From JANOSH01 sp031415695 (GTDB lineage: Bacteria; Actinomycetota; Acidimicrobiia; Acidimicrobiales; Ilumatobacteraceae): a stretch of DNA of 64,000 bases. The stretch is taken from positions 62,001 through 126,000 of the forward strand of contig JANOSH010000066.1 of assembly GCA_031415695.1 (NCBI GenBank), given 5' to 3'. Shown here piece by piece: positions 18,116-26,221 of this stretch; the stretch's first letter is position 1; each line of letters begins with the position of its first letter. The notes under the pieces were generated by a model. The model worked only from the letters and a program-made list of their open reading frames with translations. It was not told where the DNA came from and did no database searches. Position numbers and translations under genes: made by a program.

Positions 18116-19665
18116 TGGCATACCGCTTCGATCTTCACGTGCGACTCGAAGCCGTTCACACTGCTCACGATCCGCGCGCGGTGCACGAGGCTGTGCGGGC
18201 CCGGGTACACGATCCGATCTGGTTCCTTGGTCGGCAATGGCAACTGGGCGAGCATCGCGGCAGCGACTCGGCATCGCCCGCGCTGGTGCGGGTTGCGGTT
18301 ACCGAGACACCCATCGTCGGCCGATCCACGGCACCCGACGATGACCCGAGAATCACGCCGCCTGAGGCAATTATCGAGTCCGAGCCCGAGCAGTGGTGGA
18401 CCGTCGGCCGGCGGGTGCGCGTCGGCCAGGCCCTGCGCACCGCGATTCCCGCTACTCGTCGTCGGGATCCCCTGCTGTTACTCGCGGGCCAGGGTGCCCC
18501 GTACGACCGGTTGAATGGCCAAGTGCTCGATGGCCTGGCGTTGTATCGCGATCGTGTCGCGCTCGGGCTGGCCGATGCACTGTTTGATGGACAGGGCGTG
18601 CCATCCACCGAACCGCCCGATGACTGGCAGCCGGCGCAACTGGCCTACTCGGCGGCCTTTACGGCGGGGCCGGTAACACTGTCGATCCCGCGCCACGACG
18701 GTGGTGATGTCGACTGGTATTCGGCCACCGCCACTGGGCCAGATCCGCTTTCGTCGTCACCCGTGATGCGGACGAGTTACCCCACTCGCGTCGCCTATGA
18801 CGGTGCGCCTCATCCCCGCTGGTGGCAGATCGAGGATCACCGTCACGATCCGGGTGCAGTGTCACCGCATCGCGCCCGTCTGGCTTCGATGTTGCTGATC
18901 CATGTCACGGCATCCCATGACGACGACTGGTTCACCGCGCCGCTCATGAGCCCGACCGGCACGCTCGTCGCCGTCACCGACATGGAGGTCGAAGACGTGA
19001 TGGGTCTCACCGCCAAGAACCGCCCGGTTGACGATTGGTCGCTGTTCCATGTGAGCGGTCGACGCCCCAACGAAGTGCTCATCTGGCCGACCGTTGCCCA
19101 TCCGCTGAGCGGTACCAGCGCTCTGGACGAGGTGCTCGTCGGTGTCGATGAGGATGCCAATGTGGTTTGGGCGATCGAACGTCGGGTCGACGGCATCGAG
19201 CTCATCGAGCCAGACGAGCCAGCCATTGCGGCATCAGCCGCGCCAGCACTACCGCCCGTCGGCCAGGTGGTGGTGACCGGGACCAGACGGTACCGCTATG
19301 TGCCGTCGACGTCGGTCCCTCATCGGTGGCATCCGTACGTGTCGTCCGACGTGAACAACCAGCGCCGCTTTGTGCAAGCGCGCCTCGCCGATCTGAATGT
19401 TCGTCCCGTCGTACCGCGGTTGGGTCCGATCAGTCGACTGTTGCGTAACGCGGCCGCCGGCCCATCAGACCCGACGCACGAGATCCAGCCCGACGCGCTG
19501 GCCCGCTCGGGCTTGCGACTCGAGCGGCGATACGTGCTGGGGCGCCGCACCGACGGCCATCCGGTGCTGTGGGTGCAGCGCCGCCGCACGCCTCTTGCAG
19601 CGCCCCCGGCGTCAGCGTTGTACTTCGACGTCCTCGAAGAGATCGCCGACGTTGCCACGCTGTGA
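18112..19665 (+). CDS. Protein of unknown function (517 aa), last gene of the five-gene block
   Basis: A 517-residue soluble protein. It starts at ATG 18112 (ATGATG), overlapping the 1290-aa stop; an in-frame extension back to 17692 would run deep inside that gene. The strongest motif is DPIWFLGRQWQLGEHRGSD near residues 33-51, which resembles a W/RQWQ-GE-x-G-x-D signature I recall in uncharacterised actinobacterial and cyanobacterial proteins. The remainder has many Trp, His and Asp residues (for example DHRHDPGAVSPHRARL near 240). It ends 29 bp before the convergent reductase gene. Function unknown; with the four upstream genes it probably forms one complex or pathway. Confidence 0.75.
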   Translation: MMAYRFDLHVRLEAVHTAHDPRAVHEAVRARVHDPIWFLGRQWQLGEHRGSDSASPALVRVAVTETPIVGRSTAPDDDPRITPPEAIIESEPEQWWTVGRRVRVGQALRTAIPATRRRDPLLLLAGQGAPYDRLNGQVLDGLALYRDRVALGLADALFDGQGVPSTEPPDDWQPAQLAYSAAFTAGPVTLSIPRHDGGDVDWYSATATGPDPLSSSPVMRTSYPTRVAYDGAPHPRWWQIEDHRHDPGAVSPHRARLASMLLIHVTASHDDDWFTAPLMSPTGTLVAVTDMEVEDVMGLTAKNRPVDDWSLFHVSGRRPNEVLIWPTVAHPLSGTSALDEVLVGVDEDANVVWAIERRVDGIELIEPDEPAIAASAAPALPPVGQVVVTGTRRYRYVPSTSVPHRWHPYVSSDVNNQRRFVQARLADLNVRPVVPRLGPISRLLRNAAAGPSDPTHEIQPDALARSGLRLERRYVLGRRTDGHPVLWVQRRRTPLAAPPASALYFDVLEEIADVATL

Positions 19666-19694
19666 TGCTTGCGTTAGTTTTCCGATGCCGCTAC

Positions 19695-20942
19695 CTACCG
19701 ATCAGACAGGTCCCGCTTGAGACGCGCCACCATTGATGACCGGCACGATGCCATCCGCCCGGCACCTAGTATGAGGCGCGATGCGCTGGTGGTTGGCCCC
19801 GGAGTCGAACCCTCAATGAGGTCGTTCCACGACAGCGCCCAGGTCGAGGCGATGGCTGTACGCAACACGGGTGCTGTGAGCACGCGCCCGAGGGCAGCGA
19901 CGCGCCGCGGTGACCCGGTGATGGCTGCGGCGTGGATGGGTGACGCAATCGCCGCGAATCGTCCTGGCCCCGCGGCGAGGAAGGCCCGGTAATGGGCGGC
20001 GGCCGATCCGGGCCCGGCCAGGATGGCCTCGGCGGCGGCCGCTGCGCTCGTCATCGCCGGAGCAATGCCCTCGCCTTGCAGCGGATTGACGAGACCGGCT
20101 GCATCACCGACCAGGAACACGCCGCCGCGCGCTGGCACGGTTCCGACCATTCCCATCTTGAGCCAACCGCCCATGCGACGCCCATCGACTGGGGCCGTCA
20201 GCAAACCTTGCCGGCGGAGGTGGTCGCAGAACGAGTCGAACTGGGTAACGGCTCGCGATGCCGACGCACGGTCGGCCCGCAGTCCGAGCCCCAACCCGAT
20301 ATTCGCAGTTCCGGCATGGCCAGGGAAGATCCAGCCGTAACCCGGAAATCCACGCCGGTGAGCGTCGTCCCACAGCACGATGACCGGACGATCGACTGTC
20401 TGCACAACGTAGCTCCGCTGTGCGAATCCCCAGAGTACGGCGGTGGGGTCGACGAGGCCGGTGTCTTGACCTACCCGGCTTGTGGCTCCATCGGCCCCGA
20501 CGATGACATCGGCAACGAGGCGGCGACCATCGTCGAGTTCGACATCGGTGCCACGAACGGCTGCGACTCGCCCGGTGACCGGTTCGGCGCCGGCGGCAAT
20601 TGCGTTGTCGCGCAGCCAGGCGTCGAAGCGCATCCTGGGGATGGCGATTGCGTGGCCGGGATAGGTGCGGCCCTGCCGAGCGGGGAGCACCACGCGTCGC
20701 CCGGTGGGACCGACCACGACCATGTCGCCCACCTCCTTGCACCCGTCCGGATGGGTGATACCGAGCGACGTCATCAACGCCAGAGCGCGAGGTCCGACGA
20801 GATCACCGCACGCCTTGTCTCGCGCAAACGTGGCTCTGTCGATAAGTGCTACCCGGGCGCCTCCACGGGCCAACACCAGCGCAGCGATGCTGCCGGCAGG
20901 CCCGGCACCGACCACCGCAACATCGAATGTTGCGACACTCAC
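19695..20942 (-). CDS. FAD-dependent geranylgeranyl reductase family oxidoreductase
   Basis: A 415-residue flavoprotein. The dinucleotide-binding motif GAGPAGSIAA is at 11-20, then DKACGDLVGPRAL, the GADGATS segment near 150, and the FAD ribityl-binding segment VGDAAGLVNPLQGEGI near 285. This is the layout of the geranylgeranyl reductase/MenJ family, which saturates isoprenoid chains of quinones or lipids. It is divergent from a MenG/UbiE-like methyltransferase 50 bp away, which supports a role in menaquinone side-chain reduction. The true substrate is inferred. Confidence 0.82.
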   Translation of the reverse strand: MSVATFDVAVVGAGPAGSIAALVLARGGARVALIDRATFARDKACGDLVGPRALALMTSLGITHPDGCKEVGDMVVVGPTGRRVVLPARQGRTYPGHAIAIPRMRFDAWLRDNAIAAGAEPVTGRVAAVRGTDVELDDGRRLVADVIVGADGATSRVGQDTGLVDPTAVLWGFAQRSYVVQTVDRPVIVLWDDAHRRGFPGYGWIFPGHAGTANIGLGLGLRADRASASRAVTQFDSFCDHLRRQGLLTAPVDGRRMGGWLKMGMVGTVPARGGVFLVGDAAGLVNPLQGEGIAPAMTSAAAAAEAILAGPGSAAAHYRAFLAAGPGRFAAIASPIHAAAITGSPRRVAALGRVLTAPVLRTAIASTWALSWNDLIEGSTPGPTTSASRLILGAGRMASCRSSMVARLKRDLSDR

Positions 20943-20992
20943 GTTGTGTCCGAGCCAGTAGCCACTGGCCGCACCTTAGGCCGGATGTTCAG

Positions 20993-21760
20993 ATGAACCG
21001 TAACGCCATCCGACCGGCGCCGACACGATTTGCGCAGACCCTCTTTGCCGGGCTGCCGGAGCGCTACGACCGCCTCGCTGCCGTGCTGTCGCTCGGACAG
21101 GACCGCAGGTGGCGTCGGGCCATGATCGACCATGTTGCGTGTTCGAACCCGACGACCGTTCTGGATGTGGCCACCGGACCCGCCGGCGTCGCTCTCCAGC
21201 TCGCTGACCGTACCCAAGCTGCTATCACGGGCCTCGATTTGAGCGAAGACATGATCGGGCGTGGGCAGCGCAACGTGGTCGCAGCCGAGCGCACCGATCG
21301 CATCGTGCTTGTGCGCGGGCAGGGTGAACAGCTTCCTTTCGCCGACGACTCCTTCGACGCTCTCACCTTCACCTACCTGCTGCGCTACGTGGCCGAGCCC
21401 AGAGCAACCATCGCCGAACTAGCGCGCGTTGTGCGCCCGGGGGGAACAATGGCCAGTCTCGAGTTCGCTGTTCCTCATCGGCGTTTCTGGCGGTGGTGGT
21501 GGCTCTTGTACACACGCGTTGTGCTGCCGCTCGCGGGTGCCGCGTTGGGCGGGCGGGCATGGTTCGACGTCGGGCGTTTCCTCGGGCCCAACATCACCGA
21601 CCACTACCGACGGTTTCCCCTGGCGGCAACGGTTGCGGCGTGGGAAGCGGCCGGATTCACCGATGTCGGAGTTCGGCGCATGAGCCTCGGTGGAGGCGTA
21701 GTGATGTGGGGTCAACGTGCCGCCCCCGCGGATGAACCAGGAGACTCGGTCCCGAGATGA
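20993..21760 (+). CDS. MenG/UbiE-like class I methyltransferase
   Basis: A 255-residue protein. The SAM motif VLDVATGPAG is at about 56-65, followed by ITGLDLSEDMIGRGQ and LPFADDSFDALTFTYLLRYV, which follow the UbiE/COQ5 pattern. It starts YDRLAAVLSLGQDRRWRRAM, like demethylmenaquinone methyltransferases. ATG 20993 is used; an extension to 20846 is open but would enter the divergent reductase gene. It overlaps the next membrane-protein gene by 4 nt. Likely quinone-ring or isoprenoid-quinone methylation. Confidence 0.8.
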   Translation: MNRNAIRPAPTRFAQTLFAGLPERYDRLAAVLSLGQDRRWRRAMIDHVACSNPTTVLDVATGPAGVALQLADRTQAAITGLDLSEDMIGRGQRNVVAAERTDRIVLVRGQGEQLPFADDSFDALTFTYLLRYVAEPRATIAELARVVRPGGTMASLEFAVPHRRFWRWWWLLYTRVVLPLAGAALGGRAWFDVGRFLGPNITDHYRRFPLAATVAAWEAAGFTDVGVRRMSLGGGVVMWGQRAAPADEPGDSVPR

Positions 21761-22515
21761 CTGATGAGGGCGGCCCGCTTCTGCCGGCCTTTTACGCCGC
21801 GCCGGCAGGAACCAAGCGACGGGCGTGGGCCGACTGGTGGCTACTGCTCCATGTTCCGTACACGCTGTGGCACCTGTCGTACGTCGCCATCGGGGCCGCG
21901 CTCTCGCCCCGCTTCGACGGCACCCGCCTGACCGCTACGCTCATCTCGTTTTTCCTTGCCGTCGGGCTCGGGGCGCACGCCCTTGACGAACTCCAGGGCC
22001 GGCCGTTGCGCACCTCGATACCGAGTTCGGTACTTGTTGCAGTCGCCGCAGCAAGCATCATCGGCGCGACCGCCGTTGGACTCGCCGGGTTGGCACGCAT
22101 CGGACCGGGGCTCATCGTCTTCATCGTCCTCGGCGTCGTACTCAACTGTGCGTACAACCTCGAGCTCTTCGGCGGCTGGCTGCACAACGACATCACCTTC
22201 GCCCTTGCGTGGGGAGCGTTTCCGCTGCTGACGTCCTTCTACGCTCAAGCCGAGATGATCAACGTACAAGCGATCGTGGGCGGCGCGTTCGCGTTCGGGC
22301 TCTCGGCGGCACAACGGGCGCTCAGCACGCAGGCACGCATGCTGCGTCGCCGAGTCGATTCGATCGCCGGCTCGATCACCTACAACGACGGCCGCGTCGT
22401 CTCGCTGGCGCGGCCGCAGTTGCTCGCACCCGTGGAAACAGCGCTGAAGGCAATGGCCTGGAGCGTCGTTGCGCTCGCCATCGCTCTGGTGGTCCATCGG
22501 ATGACGGACATCTGA
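21757..22515 (+). CDS. UbiA-like polytopic membrane protein
   Basis: A 252-residue protein with about six to seven hydrophobic helices. HALDELQGRPLRT near 75-87 sits where UbiA prenyltransferases have their first Asp-rich motif, and YNLELFGGWLHND near 130-142 where a second polar motif would be. The canonical NDxxDxxxD is not present, so membership is tentative. Its start overlaps the methyltransferase stop, and together with the reductase they look like an isoprenoid-quinone or lipid set. The C-terminal 50 residues are more polar, followed by a last hydrophobic segment. Confidence 0.55.
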   Translation: MTDEGGPLLPAFYAAPAGTKRRAWADWWLLLHVPYTLWHLSYVAIGAALSPRFDGTRLTATLISFFLAVGLGAHALDELQGRPLRTSIPSSVLVAVAAASIIGATAVGLAGLARIGPGLIVFIVLGVVLNCAYNLELFGGWLHNDITFALAWGAFPLLTSFYAQAEMINVQAIVGGAFAFGLSAAQRALSTQARMLRRRVDSIAGSITYNDGRVVSLARPQLLAPVETALKAMAWSVVALAIALVVHRMTDI

Positions 22516-22582
22516 CCGTCATGGCCATCGAAATCGGGGCCTTGCGCTCGGGTGTACGCTGAATGCAGGAAAAGGAGTTTTT

Positions 22583-23020
22583 ATGGCTTCTACGACTTCG
22601 CTGGCGTTACTGTCGGCACCTGCTCAGGCCTTGCTCGGTTCCGACGCTGTTGCGCATGTCTGGACATCGAACGCCGACGGATCACCACAGGTTTCAGTGG
22701 TATGGGTGGTTGTCCAGGGCGACAAGATCGTGTTCGGTTGCGACACCATGAGCCAAAAGGCGCGCAACCTTCGCCGTGACCCATCAATCCTGCTCTCGAT
22801 CGAAGACGACGTTCGTAACGCGCAGGGATTTCAACGGCACTTGGTCATTCGTGGGCTGGCAACACTCGATGATCGGCCCAACCCTGCCCTTATGGACCAG
22901 CTCGCAGCGAAATACACCGGCCTAGCGCGACACCCGCTGTTGCTACGAACCGCTTCGGTAGTGAGCGTGAGCATCGACCGCATCACGGGCGTCGGCCCCT
23001 GGGTTATCACCGACACCTGA
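22583..23020 (+). CDS. PPOX-class F420/FMN-dependent reductase-like protein
   Basis: A 145-residue protein of the split-barrel (PNPOx-like) fold: AHVWTSNADGSPQVSVVWVVVQGDKIVFGCD, then KARNLRRDPSILLSIED and a C-terminal GVGPW. The length and order fit the actinobacterial PPOX-class F420-dependent family that reduces diverse unsaturated substrates. A strong purine-rich site (AGGAAAAGGAG) lies 6 bases upstream. The cofactor is inferred from the family, not visible. Confidence 0.82.
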   Translation: MASTTSLALLSAPAQALLGSDAVAHVWTSNADGSPQVSVVWVVVQGDKIVFGCDTMSQKARNLRRDPSILLSIEDDVRNAQGFQRHLVIRGLATLDDRPNPALMDQLAAKYTGLARHPLLLRTASVVSVSIDRITGVGPWVITDT

Positions 23021-23385
23021 CGGCGCTGTCCGGGCGAAGTTGGAAGTGTGCGGCAACCGTCCGGCGGGTCAGCTGGGCGTGCAGGGCGGTCATCGCCAGG
23101 TGGGTGCCATTCATACCCTCCTTGCCGCGTGACCCGAAGGTGTCGGCTCGGCGCTGACATCGGTCGTGTTCGTTGGTCACCATCGAGAGCGGAGGTGGAC
23201 GGGCCTCCGCCCGGCAACGCGAAAGCCTTGGTAGATGGCACTTCGTAGAAGATTTGCAGCAATTTGAGAGTTATTCTGAGAGTTACGCAGCGACACCGAC
23301 TAGAAACGACGAATCGGCTGACCCACGGCCGGATAGCGGGAGTATGTCTTGACTGGCACTTCCGAGGTTCTTGATCGCTATGTGA
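23021..23385. other. Gene-free stretch at the left edge of the mobile region
   Basis: 365 bases with no supported gene. Near its right end two copies of TGAGAGTTA occur 12 bp apart (23265-23273 and 23277-23285), one helical turn plus, as expected for paired protein-binding sites. It lies between the chromosomal PPOX gene and the truncated relaxase and is the likely left boundary of the decayed element. Confidence 0.5.
23265..23285. repeat. Direct repeat TGAGAGTTA, two copies, 12-bp period
   Basis: Two identical 9-bp words separated by 3 bp beside the end of the decayed element. They could be arm-type sites for a recombinase or excisionase, but nothing besides the position supports this. Confidence 0.4.
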
Positions 23386-24651
23386 TCATCGACCAGGGAT
23401 CCTAGAACGATTCGGGTCCAGTGGAAAGTTGCTGAGCGTGAAGTCGCGCCTGGACCGTGTCGCTGAAGACAGAATGTCGCTGGCGGCCGGGTCGAGGTCG
23501 ATGCCTGCGCTGACCACCTCGTCGGTGCAGCGTTCGAGAAACGCGAGCCACCGTTCACCGGTCATCCCGGCACGGGGGCGAAGTTCGTCGGTAAGCGCCC
23601 GGAGGACGTCGAGGCGGTGCCAGGTCGAGGCCCGCTCGGCGAGAATTCGCTCGATGTCGCCGGTCGTCAGTGACTGCTCGGGTTCGGGCGTGCGGGCTAC
23701 ACGAGCGATGTCTATGCCGAGTGATGCGGCGGTGACGCCGAGCGCATCGGCTTCGGCGACCCATCGTGCCCTCAGGTCGGGGACGGTGCTGCCGGACTTG
23801 CTGCGACGGGTGTCGGTCGCTGCTTCGCGTTGCATTGCGGCGTGTTCGAACCTGGTCGGTTCGCGTTGCTCACGGTCGCGGAACTCGTCCTCCTTCACGG
23901 CGAGGGCCCCGTCGACTTGGGCGGCCCGTTTCGAGAACACATCAAGCAGTTCTTGGGGCATGCCGTCGATCTCGGCTTGGCCGTGGACAATCGGCCCGCA
24001 CCTGACCCCGAACCGCTCAGTCAACTCGGCGCGCAACACCGATTGATAGACGCCACCGAGGGTGCGTTGATGCTTCTTCAAGGCGCGGGCATCGAGCGCG
24101 AACCAGCGACCATCGTCGACTTGCACCTTGGCTGAGATGACGACGTGGGTGTGGATCTGCGGGTCATCCAACCGCGACGTGGATTGACGGAACGCGGCGA
24201 TCGTCAGTCCTTCCGTGTCGGGGTGAAGGCGGCCTCCGTTCGAGCGGATGCGGGTGGTTGCTCCGTATCGCTGAAGGGTGTCGATCGTCGCGTTGACCGC
24301 GGCGTCGTGCGCGTCGAGCAGGCGCTGATCGCCGGTGAGCGCCCACCAAGCTGACAACGATTTCGGGGCGGAGACTGTGGCGTCGAATCCGGACACGGCC
24401 CGCACAACACGACCATCGGCGAGGGTGCGGTCGACCAGAGGATTGCCGAGCGTGATCCCCGAATTCGGTTCGCAGCCGGAGAGGAGTCGTTCGAGACTTT
24501 CGGCGTCGACCGGACCGGAGAGCCCGAACCGCGCCGCCTGCTTACCGGCCCAGACACCCGCGATTTCGCCTTCGGCCTGGGTGAGGTACTTCGTGCAGTA
24601 CCCGGCCGTCGCGGCGGCGGCGGAGGCGTACAGAGTGGTCACGCGCAACAT
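23386..24651 (-). pseudogene. TrwC/TraI-type relaxase, C-terminally truncated
   Basis: 421 residues starting at ATG 24651, where GGGGGAG lies 6 bases upstream. The TrwC relaxase domain is complete in outline: N-terminal tyrosines (Y8, Y18), GFDATVSAPKSLS at 88-100, and the metal-binding HTH of IHTHVVIS at 167-169. Conjugative relaxases nick at oriT and normally continue for another 500 or more residues of helicase. Here the helicase is missing and the last about 30 residues look unrelated. It is probably a dead remnant of an integrative conjugative or mobilisable element. Confidence 0.8.
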
Positions 24652-25146
24652 GACAACTCCCCCGACGAAGCGGGCACCTGTCTGCTCAAAATCCTTCACA
24701 ACGTCACGTCTACACCGTCATGTTCGACCTCGCAACGCACCATATTTCCGCTGCTCAACGGACTGATTGTTCGTCTCGCATCGTCGATGATCGAACGTGT
24801 TCGTCACCGTTCACACACTTACGAATCAATGTGACGAGCATCACATCGCCGTTTGGTGCTCGTCCGCACCAAGGAGTTGAAGCTGCCCAAGCCATACACG
24901 AATTCTCGTCATCAGGGACACCCCGGGGGACACAACGAGGGACTCAATCCCTTCACACCGCCTCCATGAGAACCACGACCCCGTTCCAGGCGTTGTCCCC
25001 GGCGTCTTCGGCCGTTGAAGATGAGATCGTGCCCGCACATCTTCGGGCAAGTCAGGGACCAGCGTCACGCACAATTCCGACACGAACAGCCCGACCAGGC
25101 CCACGAGCCCGCCTCCATTAGAACCACATCATGAAAGGACCATGAG
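24652..25146. other. 495-bp intergenic region between relaxase and Xis-like gene
   Basis: No coding sequence is supported. It contains a perfect TGTGA-N6-TCACA site (24830-24845) and a short palindrome CGAACGTGTTCG (24792-24803). In intact elements this divergent region would hold the promoters and possibly oriT; I could not identify a nic site. Confidence 0.5.
24830..24845. promoter_or_regulatory. CRP/FNR-family binding site-like palindrome
   Basis: TGTGACGAGCATCACA has both half-sites perfect for the CRP/GlxR consensus TGTGA-N6-TCACA. It lies between the divergent relaxase and Xis-like genes, at about 180 bp from the former and 300 bp from the latter start. Binding is inferred only. Confidence 0.4.
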
Positions 25147-25386
25147 ATGAGCGACATCGCCACTACCCCACCGTCGAGGACAGCCGACCGTGCGTCGACA
25201 GTGGCCGCTCCAGCGCCATTGCTCGTGACCGTCAGGCAGGCGTGCCAGATGCTCGGACTCGGCCGCACCTCGATTCACCATCTCGTGCGCAGCGGCCAGC
25301 TCCATCCAGTCAGGATCGGCAGCTCCGTTCGATTCAGCGTCGACCACCTTCGGGAGTTCGTCGTCGCCCGATCCGCTGATCGATGA
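25147..25386 (+). CDS. Excisionase-like helix-turn-helix protein (Xis type)
   Basis: A 79-residue protein. The C-terminal 55 residues form a MerR-like HTH_17 domain: LLVTVRQACQMLGLGRTSIHHLVRSGQL, then PVRIGSSVRFSVDHLREFV. GAAAGGACC precedes the ATG. Such small proteins direct integrase toward excision and are typical neighbours of actinobacterial integrases and relaxases, which fits the surrounding remnant. A plasmid-style regulator is an alternative. Confidence 0.78.
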   Translation: MSDIATTPPSRTADRASTVAAPAPLLVTVRQACQMLGLGRTSIHHLVRSGQLHPVRIGSSVRFSVDHLREFVVARSADR

Positions 25387-25441
25387 GTTCGCGTGGCAAC
25401 GCCGCGCGAACAGTGGCCGAGGTGAGTGGCGTCGGGGAGCC

Positions 25442-25488
25442 GGGCCCAATTGCAGCAGCAACCTGCTGCGCAATTGCCTCGGGGGCCC
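25442..25488. repeat. Imperfect palindrome, left copy flanking the HTH/nucleotidyltransferase module
   Basis: An inverted repeat with ends CAATTGC and GCAATTG (25447-25476), enclosed by outer GGGCCC arms (25442-25447 and 25483-25488). The core word GCAACCTG recurs at 26981-26988 inside a similar palindrome. The two copies bracket the two-gene module. No T-run follows, so it is not an ordinary terminator. Confidence 0.55.
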
Positions 25489-25523
25489 ATCCAATCTCCC
25501 AGACGACAACGAACCCACGTGGC

Positions 25524-25555
25524 ACATAACTATAGTCATGCAGCTATAGTTATGT
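25524..25555. promoter_or_regulatory. 32-bp perfect inverted repeat operator before the HTH gene
   Basis: ACATAACTATAG and its exact complement CTATAGTTATGT are separated by 8 bp and end 3 bp before the ATG at 25559. The AT-rich arms stand out in a GC-rich genome and contain TATAGT-like -10 sequences, so this is probably promoter and operator in one, giving a near-leaderless transcript. The HTH protein encoded next is the obvious candidate repressor. Confidence 0.65.
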
Positions 25556-25558
25556 TCC

Positions 25559-26221
25559 ATGGATGTGGGGACGTTGCTCAGCGTGTCCGAGGCGGCCGAC
25601 GAACTCGGCGTGAATCGGCAGAAGGTCTTGGCGTTCATCGATGGGGGCAGGCTCCCCGCTGTGAGGCTCGGCAACGGGTGGTGGATCAGCGTGTCAGATC
25701 TGACCCGCTTTGCGCAGGTGGAGCGGCGCCCCGGCCGCCCGCTGAGCGCTACTCGCGCTTGGCGCCTGCTACGCGACGCTGAAACCGACGGCATGGTTCA
25801 CGTCGAGCGTGGTCGGGTCAACCTTGACGGATTTCAACTCGTGCACCTCGTGCGTCGTCGTGCTGTCGTGCATCGGATGCATGTGCTCGATCGACTTGTC
25901 GGAGAAGTGATGCCGCTGCTGGTCGCGGCGGGCGAGGCTGCAGCAAGACAGCACGGGTTCGCTCCCCGCAGCGCACGACAGGACGGCGACGGCTACTTGC
26001 GACGTTCGGCGTTCGACTCGCTGGTCGAACGTTTTGTGATGGTGCCGGCCGTGGGTGAGGAGATCAACGTGTTGCTCCGTTGCGTCGACGACGAGGTGTG
26101 GCCTTTCGACGGCGGCGAGCTGCTTGTCGGTCCGTTGACTGCTGCCGTCGACATGGCGGGTGACCCGGTCGATGATCGGTCGATCGACGCCGCGATGCCG
26201 ATCATCGAGAGGTACCTGTGA
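25559..26221 (+). CDS. HTH-domain protein, possible antitoxin of a type IV-like module
   Basis: A 220-residue protein. Residues about 6-55 form a MerR/excisionase-like HTH (LLSVSEAADELGVNRQKVLAFIDGGRLPAVRLG). The remainder has no motif I recognise, apart from a basic segment VHLVRRRAVVHR near 95. It is immediately downstream of a 32-bp palindrome and overlaps the next gene (TGATG). Coupling of a DNA-binding protein to a nucleotidyltransferase-fold protein resembles AbiEi/AbiEii type IV toxin-antitoxin pairs, but the sequence itself is not clearly AbiEi. Confidence 0.6.
   Translation: MDVGTLLSVSEAADELGVNRQKVLAFIDGGRLPAVRLGNGWWISVSDLTRFAQVERRPGRPLSATRAWRLLRDAETDGMVHVERGRVNLDGFQLVHLVRRRAVVHRMHVLDRLVGEVMPLLVAAGEAAARQHGFAPRSARQDGDGYLRRSAFDSLVERFVMVPAVGEEINVLLRCVDDEVWPFDGGELLVGPLTAAVDMAGDPVDDRSIDAAMPIIERYL

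Noticed and set aside
5981..19665. Contractile injection (eCIS) or phage-tail cluster
   Set aside because: No sheath, tube, baseplate, AAA ATPase or DUF4157-type protein was recognised, so this label would be unsupported.
24792..24803. CGAACGTGTTCG palindrome as a LexA box
   Set aside because: The half-sites are 2 bp apart instead of 4, which does not fit the LexA consensus that the dinB site matches.
25442..25488. Rho-independent terminator
   Set aside because: The hairpin has no T-run after it on either strand, and a related copy occurs on the other side of the module.
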